Shown here piece after piece: positions 10,600 through 23,175 of a DNA stretch of 64,000 bases. A model generated the notes under the pieces. It was not told the origin of the DNA and did no database searches. It saw nothing but the letters and a program-made list of their open reading frames with translations. The DNA lies in the NCBI GenBank assembly GCA_018873245.2, contig JAEMBT020000006.1:1863855-1927854 (forward strand). The letters are read 5' to 3'. The stretch comes from Archegozetes longisetosus (Eukaryota > Arthropoda > Arachnida > Sarcoptiformes > Trhypochthoniidae). Position numbers and translations under genes: made by a program. Numbering within the stretch: the first letter of the stretch is position 1; each line of letters starts with the position of its first letter.

Positions 10600-12162
10600 A
10601 TGGAATTTATCAGTCATGCTGGTACCAAGTCTGAACAAATCGATTCCAATCAAGTCTTAGATGAAACTGATTTTAATATTAATAATAATTTAATACATAA
10701 TAGAAATAATTCAATAATCGGACGAATTGTCTATCAATGTTACGAATGTATTCATGACTTTAATACTTGCCTTCATTTGAATGACCATTTCATTAAAGCT
10801 CATAATTGTACTCATAGCAATATTGCTATTGAAGGTAACATTGGAACTCATTGTCAACCAATGACTCAAAATAGCTGTTTGACTAATCATGTCACGAATA
10901 ATACAATCGATGCAAATACTAATGAAATTCAATTGAATTTAATGAGAAGTAAATTAAAAGAAAAGTTGAATCAATTTAACAAATCAACAGTTGATAACGA
11001 AGTGGGTCAAAGACAAAAATCAGAGATTACTAATAATAATGAGGTCTCGAGTCTAGATAAGAAGTGCATTAATAATAGATGTGATAATTATATCGAATCT
11101 GAAGAAACTCAAGATTTATGTAAAGAATGTTTTGAAAAGTTGATCAAAAGCTTAGAAACTATTGATAAGGAAGAGTTGATAGAAAAAGGTTTGCATTTAT
11201 GCAAAATCCTCAGGAATTCTTAAATTTAATGAAAGGTTTATTAAATTCTTAGATTTAAATAGCGGTCCGATTAAGTGCTTATTTAATGGTTGTTGTGAAA
11301 CGTTTTGGTCAAAGGCTTCTCGAAGAAGTCACTGTAAGAAACATTTGACAGAAATTTATGGGTTTTATTGTGAAATATGTAAAAAAAGTTTAAAAACTAG
11401 AGTTCAATTGACGCAACACAATAAATACCATCGAAATAAAATTAAGGTTTCCTCAGAGAATAAGACTTACAAATGCGAGATATGCGGAAAAAATTACAAA
11501 ATAATTGACATTTTGAAAGTTCATCACAAACTTCACACGAATCCGAAGAAATGTGATTTTCCTGATTATGGAAAACTGTTTGCGACAAATGCTTCGTTGA
11601 AAAATCATCAACTTTTACATTCAGATGAGAAGCAGTTCAAGTGTACTTTCACTGGATGTCAATTCATGACTAAAACACCCACAAGTCTGAAAGCACATCA
11701 ATCAATTCATTGTCAAAATCGGAAAAATTTTGCGTGCGATTGGCCTGGATGTGAGTTTACAGCTAGAACACGCGGTAACTTGACCTCTCATAAGAATGCC
11801 AAACATCTAAATCTCCGACCATATCAGTGCACTTGATCGGAATGTGGCCAAACATTCAAAAGATCGGACACTTTAGAGAGTCACATAGTTCTTGTTCATA
11901 AAAATGAGAGAAATTTTGTTTGTGATTTTCCCAGCTGTGATAAGAGTTTTGCCACCGAAAGACATTTGAGTATTCATAAGAAGTTTCATTTGGAGAAAAG
12001 TTTGGCTGTGATTGGCCTAAATGTGAGAAACAATTTCACACTAGAGTTCAATTAAAAGATCACTTGCTTGTCCACACTGGCAAGCGACCATATCCTTGTC
12101 CGTGGCCTGAGTGTGGTGCTAATTTTTCAAGATCCAGTACTTTGGGTACACATAAGAAGTAG
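10600..12162 (+). pseudogene. Multi-C2H2 zinc-finger protein, broken
   Basis: A run of C2H2 fingers in several frames. The first frame (10600-11223) holds one C2H2 finger (YQCYECIHDFNTC) and a C-x4-C-x12-C-x2-C cluster around residue 160 (CINNRCDNYIES) that resembles an A20-type finger. After a frame change near 11200, fingers continue from about 11270 (CLFNGCCETFWSK) through 11836, where a TGA interrupts a finger (YQCT-stop-SECGQTF). More fingers follow to about 12000, where a one-base indel shifts the frame again, and the last fingers (DWPKCEKQFHTR, PWPECGANFS) end with a stop at 12160-12162. One finger (CDFPDYGKLF) has lost its second Cys. Two frameshifts, one stop and a lost ligand argue for a decayed gene; assembly errors could mimic part of this. 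Such proteins bind DNA or RNA; the target is unknown. Confidence 0.72.
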
Positions 12163-12537
12163 TTTCATAAATGCAATTACATTCGGAGAGCGCGTTGGGA
12201 TAATAAAAAGAAATAATTGTACTTAATTCTTTCGATGAGAAAGTTTATAAAGTTTGATCCTATTTATAATAATTATAAATTATTGTAAACAATTATTGTT
12301 GATGAAAATCAATTGAAGATGTAAAATGTTTTTGTTAATGCCATCACTGTATTCATGATTAATGTTTCTGACTTATGCAATCAATAAAGTTCTTTTTCGC
12401 AAGACATTAATATTTTTTTGAGAAAGTATTTTAGCTCATGTCTAGACTTTATTTATAACTTTGAATAAAGTTTGAGAAACAGCTTTATTTCATATAGAAA
12501 GTTTTATTTTCTTAAAATAAGTTCTGAAAAAAATAGA
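12163..12537. other. Short intergenic region
   Basis: AT-rich spacer with an AATAAA near 12383, probably the 3' end signal of the zinc-finger transcription unit. Nothing else seen. Confidence 0.4.
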
Positions 12538-13750
12538 TTATAAGGGACTGTACAAAACTTCTCGAGCTCTATTCTGATTTTTATACATGTAAAATAGACT
12601 TCCGGTCACTATAGCCACCAAAATTATTGCAATTATAAGTAAAGCAATTCTTCCCCCAGAAACAGTTTCATCAGGATTAGATGTCGGATGAATCGGCATT
12701 TGAGTTGATCTTTGAGTTGTAGTCGGGTTAACAGTTGTTCCAAAAGTAGTGCTATTCTTAGTTGGCTCTAATGTTGTGCTTATAGAACTTGTTTGGGTCT
12801 CATTTGCAGTTGTTGTCGAAGGTTCTATTGTTGTTGGCAAAGTGCTAACTACTGTTGTAAAAGTTGTGTTGACTGTTGTCGAGGAACTGATGTTGTCAGT
12901 TGAAGACTCATAAGTATCAAAATCATAAGAATCAGATGTTTCGATAGTTCCGTTTATTTGATATGCAGTTTGATTAAAGTCTTCTGAGAGGTTAATTTTG
13001 TCAATATCATCAATTAGTTGTGTTGTTAGTGTTGGACATCCTATTTCATCGCTACCAGATGGACAGTTTGGATATCCATCGCATTCAAGTCCATTGTAAA
13101 TACATTCCTGTTTTCCTCCATGACATCTGATATTAGTTTTAGGACATGTTCGGTTCCAAACTCCTTTTAAACAGATCATTAAATTAGTAAAAAGTTCAAA
13201 ATTTCAATCGATTCTATACTAGTTCTCACCAGCAAAGGTCGTGATGACTAATTCAAACTGAGAACTACTATTACTTCCAGTTCCAAACTCAATATCGAGC
13301 TCATTCTTACTGACAATGACACTGTTAACGTGTTTTTCGTTACACCATGTAATACTGTTATCAAATTTAAGGTAGTCTTCACAATTACTGCTGTTGAGCG
13401 AAATTTGTTTGGCAGTAGCAATGAATCCAGCTATATTTTGACCAATTATTTTCACTTTACATTTTTGATTAGATATTGTTTGTCCGTTAGATGAACGAAG
13501 TATTAGAGCTGAATATTCGCCCGCATCGCTAATCAATATTCTTCTATCCGGATGTTGATCACAGTAATATTGGATATAATCTGTTTTATTGAAAAATTGA
13601 ACCACAAAGTTTTAAGTATTTGAAAATTTCTTATTCTAGTTCTTAATTTTCTCTTATAAAATACTCACAACTAATATAAGTCGGCTGAACACAATTTATT
13701 AGGAGTAATACGCATAAAAAATTTAGGATTATCTTAGGATTTGAAGCCAT
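12538..13750 (-). CDS. CUB-LDLa-mucin type I membrane protein
   Basis: Three exons, 13750-13669 (82 nt), 13580-13230 and 13163-12538, all joined in phase 1 by short introns; 352 aa. Exon 1 encodes a signal peptide. Exon 2 is a CUB-like beta-sandwich domain (YYCDQHPDRRILISDAGEY to FELVITTFAG) with the Cys pairs expected for this fold. Exon 3 starts with a six-Cys LDL-receptor class A repeat (CPKTNIRC, then LECDGYPNCPSGSDEIGC, including the calcium-binding acidic residues), followed by about 110 Thr/Ser/Asn-rich residues with many N-glycosylation sites, a membrane helix (IALLIIAIILVAIVTGSLFYM) and a short tail ending LYSPL. It should sit on the cell surface or in the secretory route. One domain per exon and uniform phase 1 allow exon shuffling. 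Ligand unknown. Confidence 0.87.
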
Positions 13751-15895
13751 ACTTCAAGTTACTCTCGAATAATAATGTTAAACTATTTTTATCGTATTCA
13801 TTATCACTGAGAAAAACTGCATAAAGTTTTCAAATGAAAAATTTGAGATAATAGGAATTAATTCTATTTTATTGAAGTTATAGCTATAAATTCTGAAATT
13901 ATGACTTATCTCTGTGTAACTTTTCACATATAAAACGATGTTTACTTTTCATCCATCAACTGTTAGCAACATTCACTTTATCAGTAAGGCTTATCATACA
14001 ACCAATTATTGTTAACGTTAACCTAAAAAAGGAAACCTAAAAAGTCATTCTTTTAAAGTCTATTAGTTCTTCAAAGTTACTCTCAACTCAATAGTTATAA
14101 TACCCTAGGATTTATTAGTAAAAGGTATGAGCTCTCAGAGAGTCCAATTCATACGAAAGCTTTGTAAAACTTTCATTTGACAAACTATTAGCTGAAAATC
14201 TAATTGATTTATTAGTCAAACGTAATGCAAAATCGTTTAAGTGCACGTTTTACAAAATATTTACTATTTGAATTGAATGCAAAACCAGAATAACTTTTAG
14301 TTTACTTATTAAGTAACAGAAAAAATTAGTTGAAGGTCAAATTAACACCTTTTTATTACACTCGCCCTAAGATTTATGGATATGAAACTCGTTTTTATCA
14401 CAGTAAGTATACGGGATCGCTCGAATTAAGTTATTTAATAATATTTGACATGATTCAACTTTACAAGTAATCCTTGAGAATCATTTGATTGATTCACGTG
14501 TTATTATATAGGATTCACACTTAGAGCACCTATTCTTATAAGGCAAGCCTTAACTAAACTTTCAAGCTGTTAGGTTAGGTTTTTGCCTTACTAGTTGACT
14601 CATGTTTGACAATTATAGTCTTCACTTTTATATTTTGCCGAATACTTTCAGTCGATTGCTTCCAATAAAGAGTGCTTGTAAAGCTCTTTTCTATAATTAA
14701 AAGATAAAAGTTTTATATGCCGTTTAGTGCGTTACGCAATGTATGACTCATATGCAACAAAATCAACGCATAAACGATGTCTAATTGTTTAAGGTAAACA
14801 CTTTACATTAAGTAAAGCTAGACCAGACCTCTGTTATTAGAGGTACTTCTGAAGTTGCAATTTTTCATCACAACAATTTTTTTGACAACTTATTTACCAA
14901 GTACAAGAAGGGCTAAGGAGGTGTGGTTTTCACTAGAAATAATATCAAATCAAATGTGGTTTAGAAAATCTTTCGACGAAAAATTCAAACTTCGAAGTCG
15001 AATGTTTCGAAAACTAGGAACTATATCCTGATTAAATCTATATAATAATGTCTATGGTTGTTGAGGTCGGATCAATCGAATATTGCTTGTGAAATGTATT
15101 ATCCTCAAAACTAAACTCTAACCTCATAATATTATACTAAATTTTGAATTGTTGCAAACTTTGTAAACCTTGCCTTTGCTCAAGGCATGTGTGAGTTGTG
15201 GCACATCTCTAATAAAAATGATCTCCAATAAAAATGTTATTACAATTATAGAAATAAACAATTTTTTTAGTCTAAAGCTTGTTATGTGAACACAACTAAT
15301 TTAAAGTCATAAAAGAAACAAAAGTTAAGTTATTACAAAAACTTAATCACATATATGATAAACTTATTGTTAAAATATAGTTGTGTTATTTAAACTCTAA
15401 ATTTAATTTAAAACAGAATTCAATTTTTGTAAAAGTTAAAATTAACTTTGTTTATGGTATTGATTACTTGCCTTGTTTAGTGTGACATTTCAAACACAAT
15501 CTATTGATTTGTTCGATTAATTAGAATTAACAACCAGATCAATATCGAAATAAATCCTTAATTAGTAATTGAAATCAATACAAAATGCTTAACATTTATT
15601 TTGTCAGACTTTTAATGATTGATCACTACTATAGCTTGACTACTTAATCAAAAAGCTTTCTTTCAAATTTCGAACTGTTTTCAAACAAAAATATTGGTTA
15701 ACTCAATTATACTTAATATTTCAAATACTCATAGTGTACGTTATTTTTACAATGTTTCTCAGTTCAAATGAAACTATCTTGGATAAACTATCACTAATTT
15801 GAAATGCAATAAAAAATATAAGTTGAAAAAAACTAAAGCCGACTTCAAATTCAATATAGCTATTTAATGTTCAAAACTAAATTATTATCATAAGT
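13751..15895. other. Intergenic region, no gene seen
   Basis: About 2.1 kb of AT-rich sequence between two minus-strand receptor genes. I see no coding region, transposon terminus or tandem array that I can support. Confidence 0.45.
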
Positions 15896-18436
15896 TTAAT
15901 CATTAAGAAGTCGATATCCAGCATTTTCTCTTCTCTTTTTGACACAGTACCAGACAACAGCTACAATTGCAGAAATTGCAACGGCAGTTCCAAGTACTAT
16001 AAGAACTATCAGACCGGCACCCATACCCTTTGGATGAGGAGAAGGTGTTGTAGAGGGAGTCGTGTTAGGGGTTGTCGTGCTATGGGCTGTTGTTGTGGTT
16101 TTTGGGGTAGTAGTCGTTGTTTTAGGGGTTGTAGTTGTGGTTGTAGTTGAGGTTGTAGTTGTGGTTGTAGTTGGGGTTGTAGTTGGGGTTGTAGTTGGGG
16201 TTGTAGTTGGGGTTGTAGTTGGGGTTGTAGTTGGGGTTGTAGTTGGGGTTGTGGTTGTGGTTGTGGTTGTAGTTGGGGTTGTAGTTGGGGTTGTAGTTGT
16301 GGTCGTTGTCGATGTTGAGGGTTTTGGTGTAGTACAACCATCTTCATCATAACCTGTCGGACAGTTATTATGTCCATCACAAAGATATTGTTTAGAAATG
16401 CATGAAAGATCTTCATCACCTTGACATTTAAGTTCAGAAGACTTGAAACAAAATTTCGCAGTCGTATCTGTGTTTAGAGATTAATAGTTTTAAGCAATAT
16501 TTTCTTGAAAATGACTCAAATTTTCAGACCTTCAAATGGAGTAAGAACAAGTTTGAAATGTGATGCACTATGTTCTCCAGCGTGATAAAGAATATTAAGG
16601 TAACCATTTCCTCTGAATGTCTTTCCCACCAAATTTGTTTTATTTGCACACCATTTAACTTGTGATTCTATGTTAGAATCACTCAACTGAATATAGTTAT
16701 CACAGGAATTATTTGAATGACTTCGAATGAAAATATCATCGATTCCTAATACAAGTCCGGGATGTGAAAGCCAACTTGATCCCGGCAATGAGAATTTGAT
16801 AACACAAGTTAGGTTTGAAATTGTATCATTAGGTGATAACACAAGAATGGCTGGAGAGCTAGTTCCACTGGATTCAAGTGTAATTTCATGCGCATAACCA
16901 GAATTGCAATAATCAAGAATATTATCTAAAAATATGAAATTATAATCATAATTCAAGTCTCATTCAAGTGAAATATTCTTTACATTCTTGATAGATAAGT
17001 GGCAATTCCTGGGTTTCTTCAACTATAGTATTGTTTGTTGCATTGGCGACAGAATTTTCAACATTATTCTCAACAGTTATAACCTTAGTACAATCTTTTT
17101 CATCAAATCCGCTCGCACAATTTTCGATACCATCACAGCTAAAGTTTTGGGAAATACATTGAAAATTATCCGTTTGCCCACATCTGAATGAGGCTGAAGT
17201 CGAGCAGAACTGACCAAATATTGAGTCTGTATATGAAACAAATTTTCGGTCAAATTACTTATTACTTATTCTAGTGAATCGAATATTCGGTGTGAAGAGG
17301 GATACAGATTCGGCAGCGAAAATTCACGTAACTTTCAAACTGAATATTTTCAAGGTTCAGTAATCCAATTGATTGCGAACAGAGCTTCAGTTTGATTTTC
17401 TATGACATTTTGATTGTAAAATCAAGATTACTTTGATTTTTGTTTATCAATCAACTAATTACAAATATCAAGTGCTTTTATAGCTTCAAAATGTACGAAG
17501 TAGACACGATTTTAATAATTAAAAATATTTAATCTGAGAATATCTTGACTAGGTTAGGTTTTCTATTTAATTTAAATAAGTTGACGCAACTTGGGGCGAT
17601 CAATAGTTCAAAACTTTTAATTAAAAGGCTTTTGATTTTTTTCGTTTCGGTTCTGACTAATGGGCATGATAGAAAACAAAAATTATGCCTAATTTTCGCC
17701 CAATTGGCTTAATTTTTGGCTCATTCGGTAGTTTTTCGGTTTGCACTAAACCTATTATTTTGGACTAGGTGGTCAAATTTAGCACAAAAGGTGAAATTTT
17801 GCATCATTCCGAATACTCCACTCACTACTTGTATCTTAATCATTCGTCTAATTAAGATGGTTATGAAAATGGTTTTCATTTACTTTCGTAAGGGGTTACC
17901 ACAATTTTAAAACTTAAGGAAGCATATGGTTGCGCATTAAATACAATATCAACACTTGAGTTTGAGAATATTAGACTTTTGGCTTCACTGGAGTTGCACC
18001 ACTTTCCGATTACTGACGAACCGATCTGGACAAAATTGTCGCATTTTCCACTCAAAGTATTATTGATTGAAATATTTTGAACCTTTATTATGAATCCATC
18101 AACTTTTTTCGGCATAACTATTCTCACAGCACATGTTTTGTTAGAAATCTTGTGATCGATTCGTGAATCTTCTATCAAAATTGAAGTATTGATTGCAGAA
18201 TCGTTTATCACTTCTGCATAATGATCAAAGTTTGAAGGCAAACAATAGTCCTCAGCATAATCTATATGATTGAAAAATTGTTAGCATAAGACTTTGAATA
18301 TTTTTTGACGCAAATATAATTAGTTATCGAAGTTATAAATTGATTGCGACTTACATTTTAAATAACTTGATTCACAAGTTGTGAAAACAATCACTAGAAT
18401 TGTAATCAAAAATAATTTAAAGTAATTATTTGACAT
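15896..18436 (-). CDS. CUB-LDLa-CUB-LDLa-mucin type I membrane protein
   Basis: Five exons, 18436-18355 (82 nt), 18261-17884, 17226-16984, 16925-16530 and 16467-15896, all in phase 1; 556 aa. Exon 1 is a signal peptide. Exon 2 is CUB-1 (CLPSNFDHYAEV to FKIVVTPYE). Exon 3 is LDLa-1 (ASFRCGQTDNFQC, FSCDGIENCASGFDEKDC) plus an Asn-rich linker. Exon 4 is CUB-2 (LDYCNSGYAHEI to FKLVLTPFEG). Exon 5 holds LDLa-2 (LKCQGDEDLSC, YLCDGHNNCPTGYDEDGC), a Thr/Pro repeat stalk encoded by a 12-bp minisatellite, a membrane helix (GLIVLIVLGTAVAISAIVAVV) and a basic tail. It is a duplicated-module version of the neighbour at 12538-13750. The intron between exons 2 and 3 is unusually long (about 660 bp). Likely a surface receptor or matrix protein; ligand unknown. 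Confidence 0.86.
16116..16303 (-). repeat. 12-bp minisatellite coding for a Thr/Pro stalk
   Basis: Tandem copies of a 12-bp unit (GTTGGGGTTGTA on the + strand) lie inside the last exon of the CUB/LDLa gene. On the coding strand each unit gives Thr-Thr-Thr-Pro or a variant, which forms the mucin-like stalk. The unit length is a multiple of three, so copy-number change keeps the frame. On the opposite strand this makes long false ORFs. Confidence 0.9.
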
Positions 18437-19172
18437 GTTTGAAGTTTAAAAAAACTGTAATCAATTATTTGATAAATTGATAGTTCATAACTAATTAACA
18501 TTGATAGTGAGAAGACACTATCAAAGTTAAGAATAGGATTTAGTTTTACAATTGAACCACAGCTTGTATTAAATCAAATGAACTTTATTGTTTCGACTGT
18601 GGTGAATAGTTTATCAGAAGCTAAGCTAACATGGAAGTAAAAGTATATATAAGGTGGGGCTATTCTTGCTATCAATCAGCAGAAAACATTGCATACAAAT
18701 TAGCACATAGTATCATATTTTTCAAGTGATAAATCTTATTTTAGTCTATTCCAAGTTTATAGTTGTTTAAACCTTTACGAACTTTAACGATATCAGCTTA
18801 AAGTCATTACTCCATTAAATACTAATCGAATAAGATATATTAATGTTGATCACAGACTTTCAACTTGAAATATTGATCAGTTTTGTACAGTTAGAACTTT
18901 TTATGCTCTGAGAAGCATGTCATGGTTCTCAATGCCAGACGTTGCAATATTTATTTATGTCACTTTCTTGATTATCTCTATGACAGTAAACTTTTATTTC
19001 ACATCACTTCAACTTTTAGATTCAATTAAGTAAACATAAAACACTTGCTAATCAAAAGAATTTGTTTCCATATACATTAAGCAGTTAACAAAAATACATT
19101 CAACGGTATCTATCATTTATTTTACATGTACTATCAGTAGTATTCATTAACATCCACCTAGGGCTTAAGTGT
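18437..19172. other. Intergenic region, no gene seen
   Basis: AT-rich sequence upstream of the CUB/LDLa gene, containing its promoter. No other feature identified. Confidence 0.4.
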
Positions 19173-19180
19173 AACTTAAC

Positions 19181-19779
19181 TAGTGTTGATTCTGTTTCAA
19201 ATTGTTGAATTCAGTTTCGTTCCCATCCCACTCTTAAATAAAATTTTCAATTCCGTTCCTTAAGAAAATTTTTAATCGCATTCCGTTAGTACTCTGTTCA
19301 TTTTAAAATTTTTTCTACTCACAATTATATCACTATCACTAGAAAATATTGCTTGTTCTGATATCTTGATTAAATATTATTATCGTTAACTTTATTTGTA
19401 GATTATTTACTGTTTTAATGATTTAATAAATTCAGAAATTTTTGGTTCAAACTATTTGAGACACTAAAGATTTGATACATTCTTAATATATCGCCTCAAA
19501 GTATTTCAATCCTGTAATGTAACATTCGTTTATTGTTTATATAATTTGAAACCTAAAATGAATCATTCAATCCTTTCCCTGATATTATAAAGTATTACAG
19601 TGTTGTACATTTTTTGATGACTTAACACTAGAGTTGTTTACGCTCTTCATTTTATTAAGTTCCGTTTCTATTTCGTCCTCTTTAAATATTTCGTTCTGTT
19701 CTTATTCCATTCTTCTGAGAAGTTTTAATGCCGTTCCAACTCTTTTCCAGTTCTCGTTTCAGGAACGAAATTAACACTA
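19181..19779. mobile_element. Non-autonomous hAT-like element (TTCCGTTC subterminal repeats)
   Basis: A 599-bp element begins TAGTGTTGATTC and ends with the inverse of TAGTGTTAATTT. It is flanked by AACTTAAC (19173-19180) and GACTTAAC (19780-19787), a near-perfect 8-bp target duplication. Both ends carry many copies of a short TTCCGTTC-type motif in inverted orientation, as is usual for transposase-binding sites of hAT elements. No coding capacity. Confidence 0.75.
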
Positions 19780-19787
19780 GACTTAAC

Positions 19788-21845
19788 CGAATCGCTGGTA
19801 TGAAAAGGAACGCTCATTTGGGTCTGAAATTCGAACATTTAAAAATTAACTGCTATAAGGTTCTATCGGCTAAATCTAGACAAAATCTAAAATAGAAGAT
19901 TACGTTTTTTCAATTTTTGAAGTCACCTTTAACTTAAGTGTTATTTGTGAATAAGATTGCGTATCAGCATAAAGATAACTGTTTCTATATAGTCTTTTCT
20001 TTTCAAATATACTTATCTTGCATAAAATAATTTTCTATCTTTCCAATAATAGTTTCCCAATTAATTGCAGTTACATAAACTATCGGCAAGATATTAGTAT
20101 AATATCAGCAATACCTAGCATTACTAATTATTTATACAACAAAGGTAATGCTTGTACTTAAATGATTAATATGGTCTGAGCCTAGGTTCAAGGTTTAGTT
20201 CAACAGCTTTGATAGAATCTTAGGTTCAGGCCCAGATCTATGAGTCTGTTCAGCCTCTATATGGAAATTAGATCAAAAGAATGGTAATTTGATGTTCATG
20301 TAAACACAATACTACTAACAAGGAAACGCTGAATATTCGTACAAAAGTTTTAACATTTTGTATTACGAAACTTATAAATAGATTAGTAAAGAGCACAAAC
20401 TAGCTATGAGCAGAGCAGAGCTGCACTTGAAACTCAGTTTTAGCCGTCTTCGAGTTTATAAGCTCGAGCTTCAAGCTTAGGCTATGATGAAGCGCAACTC
20501 AAGCTCAAACTCAATTCAGCTCATTTGAAATCGATTTATTTAATAAAGCAAAAAACAGTATTGAATGTTTCATAATACTGAATATTGAATTGCTCTGAAT
20601 ATGTTAACAAAATAGGTATTAAATGACATCTATCGAATTGAATGATGAGATGCATTCCTGATTTGTGAATCATTGTTTTCAAATGGACTTTACTTTAATG
20701 CATAGCTGTCTATTTGAAGAGGGATTTGTGCTCTGGCCTTAAAAGTGATATTTTTGCTTAAATCTCTTTATATTCTCAAATAAGATAATCTGAAATCATT
20801 TTTGAAATTTACTCAAAATAATAGAAAATTGCTGTTTGAAATAGTTATCAAAATGTGTTCACAAGAAAGGGAAATACCATGAGAAGACTCCCAATTATTG
20901 ATAAGATGTATCCGTACTCTCACAAACTGAAAAGTGGAATAGAAATTATTTTTTGAATTTAAATGATAAAACATTAAAATGAATGACAGTTTGACAAGAA
21001 ATAGATTATCAGATCATTTCATACAGAGTTTAATGAGTTTGAATTCATTGTTTAAACTTTACGATCGAAATTAATATATTTTTGCACAAATACTTCATTA
21101 TAACTTGAAATAAATACTTGTTGTAAGGATTATTACTGGTTATTTTGAACATTAGCTCAGCAGCACAATGAACAACTTGAACCCAAGATTCGAAGTACAC
21201 TCGGTTCCAATAGTATATGTAAGTATCTCATCCCATGACGATGCGTGAGGAGTAAAGTTTGTAGGGCTGGATTAGTAATTATTTCTTTTATATGCGGACT
21301 AATAGTTTTAATGCACATTTACTAACCAAATAGAGTTGAAAAATATAAACTTTTAAGGTTTGACTAAACTTTGAATTTGACTAAAAGTTTGATTGCTTAT
21401 AATTAAGTTCACATTTTATTCGAATAAAATGTGAATTTCTTGTATGAGTAAAAACTTTCAAATATATATTTGCAATGACTAATTAATAAAACTCAATGAT
21501 ATTAATATTTCAATATTTTATTATATATGTTACCCTTAGTTTGCTCCCAAAGTTATCACTGATTAATCCGAGATCATCACACATATTATTAGAACCGAGT
21601 GTACAAGCACAGCTCAAGTCAAATTTGGCAGAAGCGCAGTTCAAAGTTCGACATTTCTGAGCTGCTCTTATAGAAGCTCAAGATTCCAGGCTAATGCTTT
21701 TCACTAAAACAGACTAATTATCTTTAATTTAAGCTATATTTGAAAAGCTGAGGGCGAGGTTATGGGTCACAATTCAAGATTAAAGGCTAGGCACTTTTTT
21801 AGTTTGATATGGGTAAAAATATTTTCAAGTGTCTTTACTTTTTTA
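19788..21845. other. Repeat remnants, no gene seen
   Basis: AT-rich sequence with two clusters of AGCTC/GAGCT-rich motifs near 20400-20520 and 21590-21700. They resemble the subterminal parts of the hAT-like elements nearby, but I could not find matching ends or a target duplication. Confidence 0.3.
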
Positions 21846-21849
21846 CTTT

Positions 21850-23175
21850 GGTGGACATTTTAAGACTGGATTTAGTCACCAGAGATAAAGCTTTTGTTAT
21901 GATTCCTATCAAAAGCAGGTTAACTACTTTATACTTAAATAGAAAGGCATTAACTCAAAACATACTTTTTATCTGTTCATAAACGAAATTACAAAGGTGT
22001 TTAAAAAGTACATATTTGAATTTGTAGTAAATGCTGAAAGTGTCAGCAGCTATTCTCCAAACAGAGCCTAATTCTTCAAATCATACTTTCGGAAACATTG
22101 ACAAAGCTTTTTGTAACTATATTTTAAGATTCATTTTCAATATCTATTTTCGAATCATCCAATGTTTGAGGACAATTAGTGTAAACATGATTTCATTATC
22201 ATCATCAACTGATTCATATCCAAAGATGATAATGAAATCATTTTTATATTGGTTTTGCTTAGGGGTCTGCAACGGGTTGGGTTGAATTTTGGTGAAAAAC
22301 AACAGTTTGGGTGGGTTAGGACTCAAGGAAAATATTTTAAAAACGGGTTGGGCGGGTCGATAATTTTATCTCATTGGGCTGGGTGGGTTCGGGTCGGAGA
22401 AAAAATTCACGGTTGTGTTGGGTTTGTCACAAAAATTCTTGTTAATTAAAGTCTACCAAAGATTAAGCTTTAAATATCGGATGCAATATACAGGGTGAAC
22501 ATTATAAAACCAACCGAATCGAACACCAAAACTTTTTACTCATACTTTTGAGTTTTATCAGAAAAGTTCAATATTAGAAAAGACCTAACTTGAACTTTTA
22601 TTAAACATAAATCTAATATAAGAATGAATAAAAACAAAAATGGTGTCCACAACAGTTGAATGTATTATGTGATCACTATCACCGCTTTAGCTAAAGAAGC
22701 GTTACTTGAAGAAGTAGTTTTAAAAGCTTAACTAAATCAGCCCGAAACTCCTCAGAAATACAACCAAAACTAATATAAACGTGATTTCATTATCATTATC
22801 TTCGGGCATGGATCAGTTGATGATGATAATGAAATCATATTTAAACTAATTGTCCTCAAACATTGGGTGATTTGAAAATAAATATTGAAAATGAAATTGA
22901 AAAAATAACTACCGAAAGTTTGATCAATGTTTCTGAAAGTGTAATTCAAATTGTTACGCTCTGTTTGAAGAATAACGGCGACACTTTCGTCATTTGTTAT
23001 AAATTCAAATAACATGTACTTTTAAAACACTTTTAATTTTGTTTATAAACTGATAAAATGTGAATTTTGAGTTAATGCCTTTTATTTAGGTATAAAGTAG
23101 CTAGCCTGTTTTTGATAGGAATTATAAGAAACTATTATCTCTGGTGACTAAGTTCAGTTTTAAAGTGTCCACCCT
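21850..23175. repeat. Long inverted repeat, foldback-type element
   Basis: About 390 bp at 21850-22240 reappears in inverted orientation at about 22790-23175 with roughly 80% identity by eye. Both arms share segments such as TTAGTCACCAGAGATAA and GGCATTAACTCAAAA. The outer right end reads CCACCCTGT, i.e. ACAGGGTGG inverted, and a similar ACAGGGTGAACATTATAAAAC start occurs inside at 22490. The inner end of each arm is itself a hairpin (TGATTTCATTATCATC and its complement near 22188-22240). This is a nested foldback or MITE structure. Confidence 0.65.

Noticed and set aside
16009-16419. Gln/Pro and Asn/Tyr repeat ORFs on the minus strand, and a Val-rich ORF on the + strand
   Set aside because: They are other-frame readings of the 12-bp minisatellite; the real frame is Thr/Pro and continues from LDLa-2 into the membrane helix.
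22264-22440. GGGTT-rich stretch looking like telomere repeat
   Set aside because: The units are irregular and occur at both ends of an inverted element in opposite orientation; this fits transposon subterminal repeats, not telomeric DNA.
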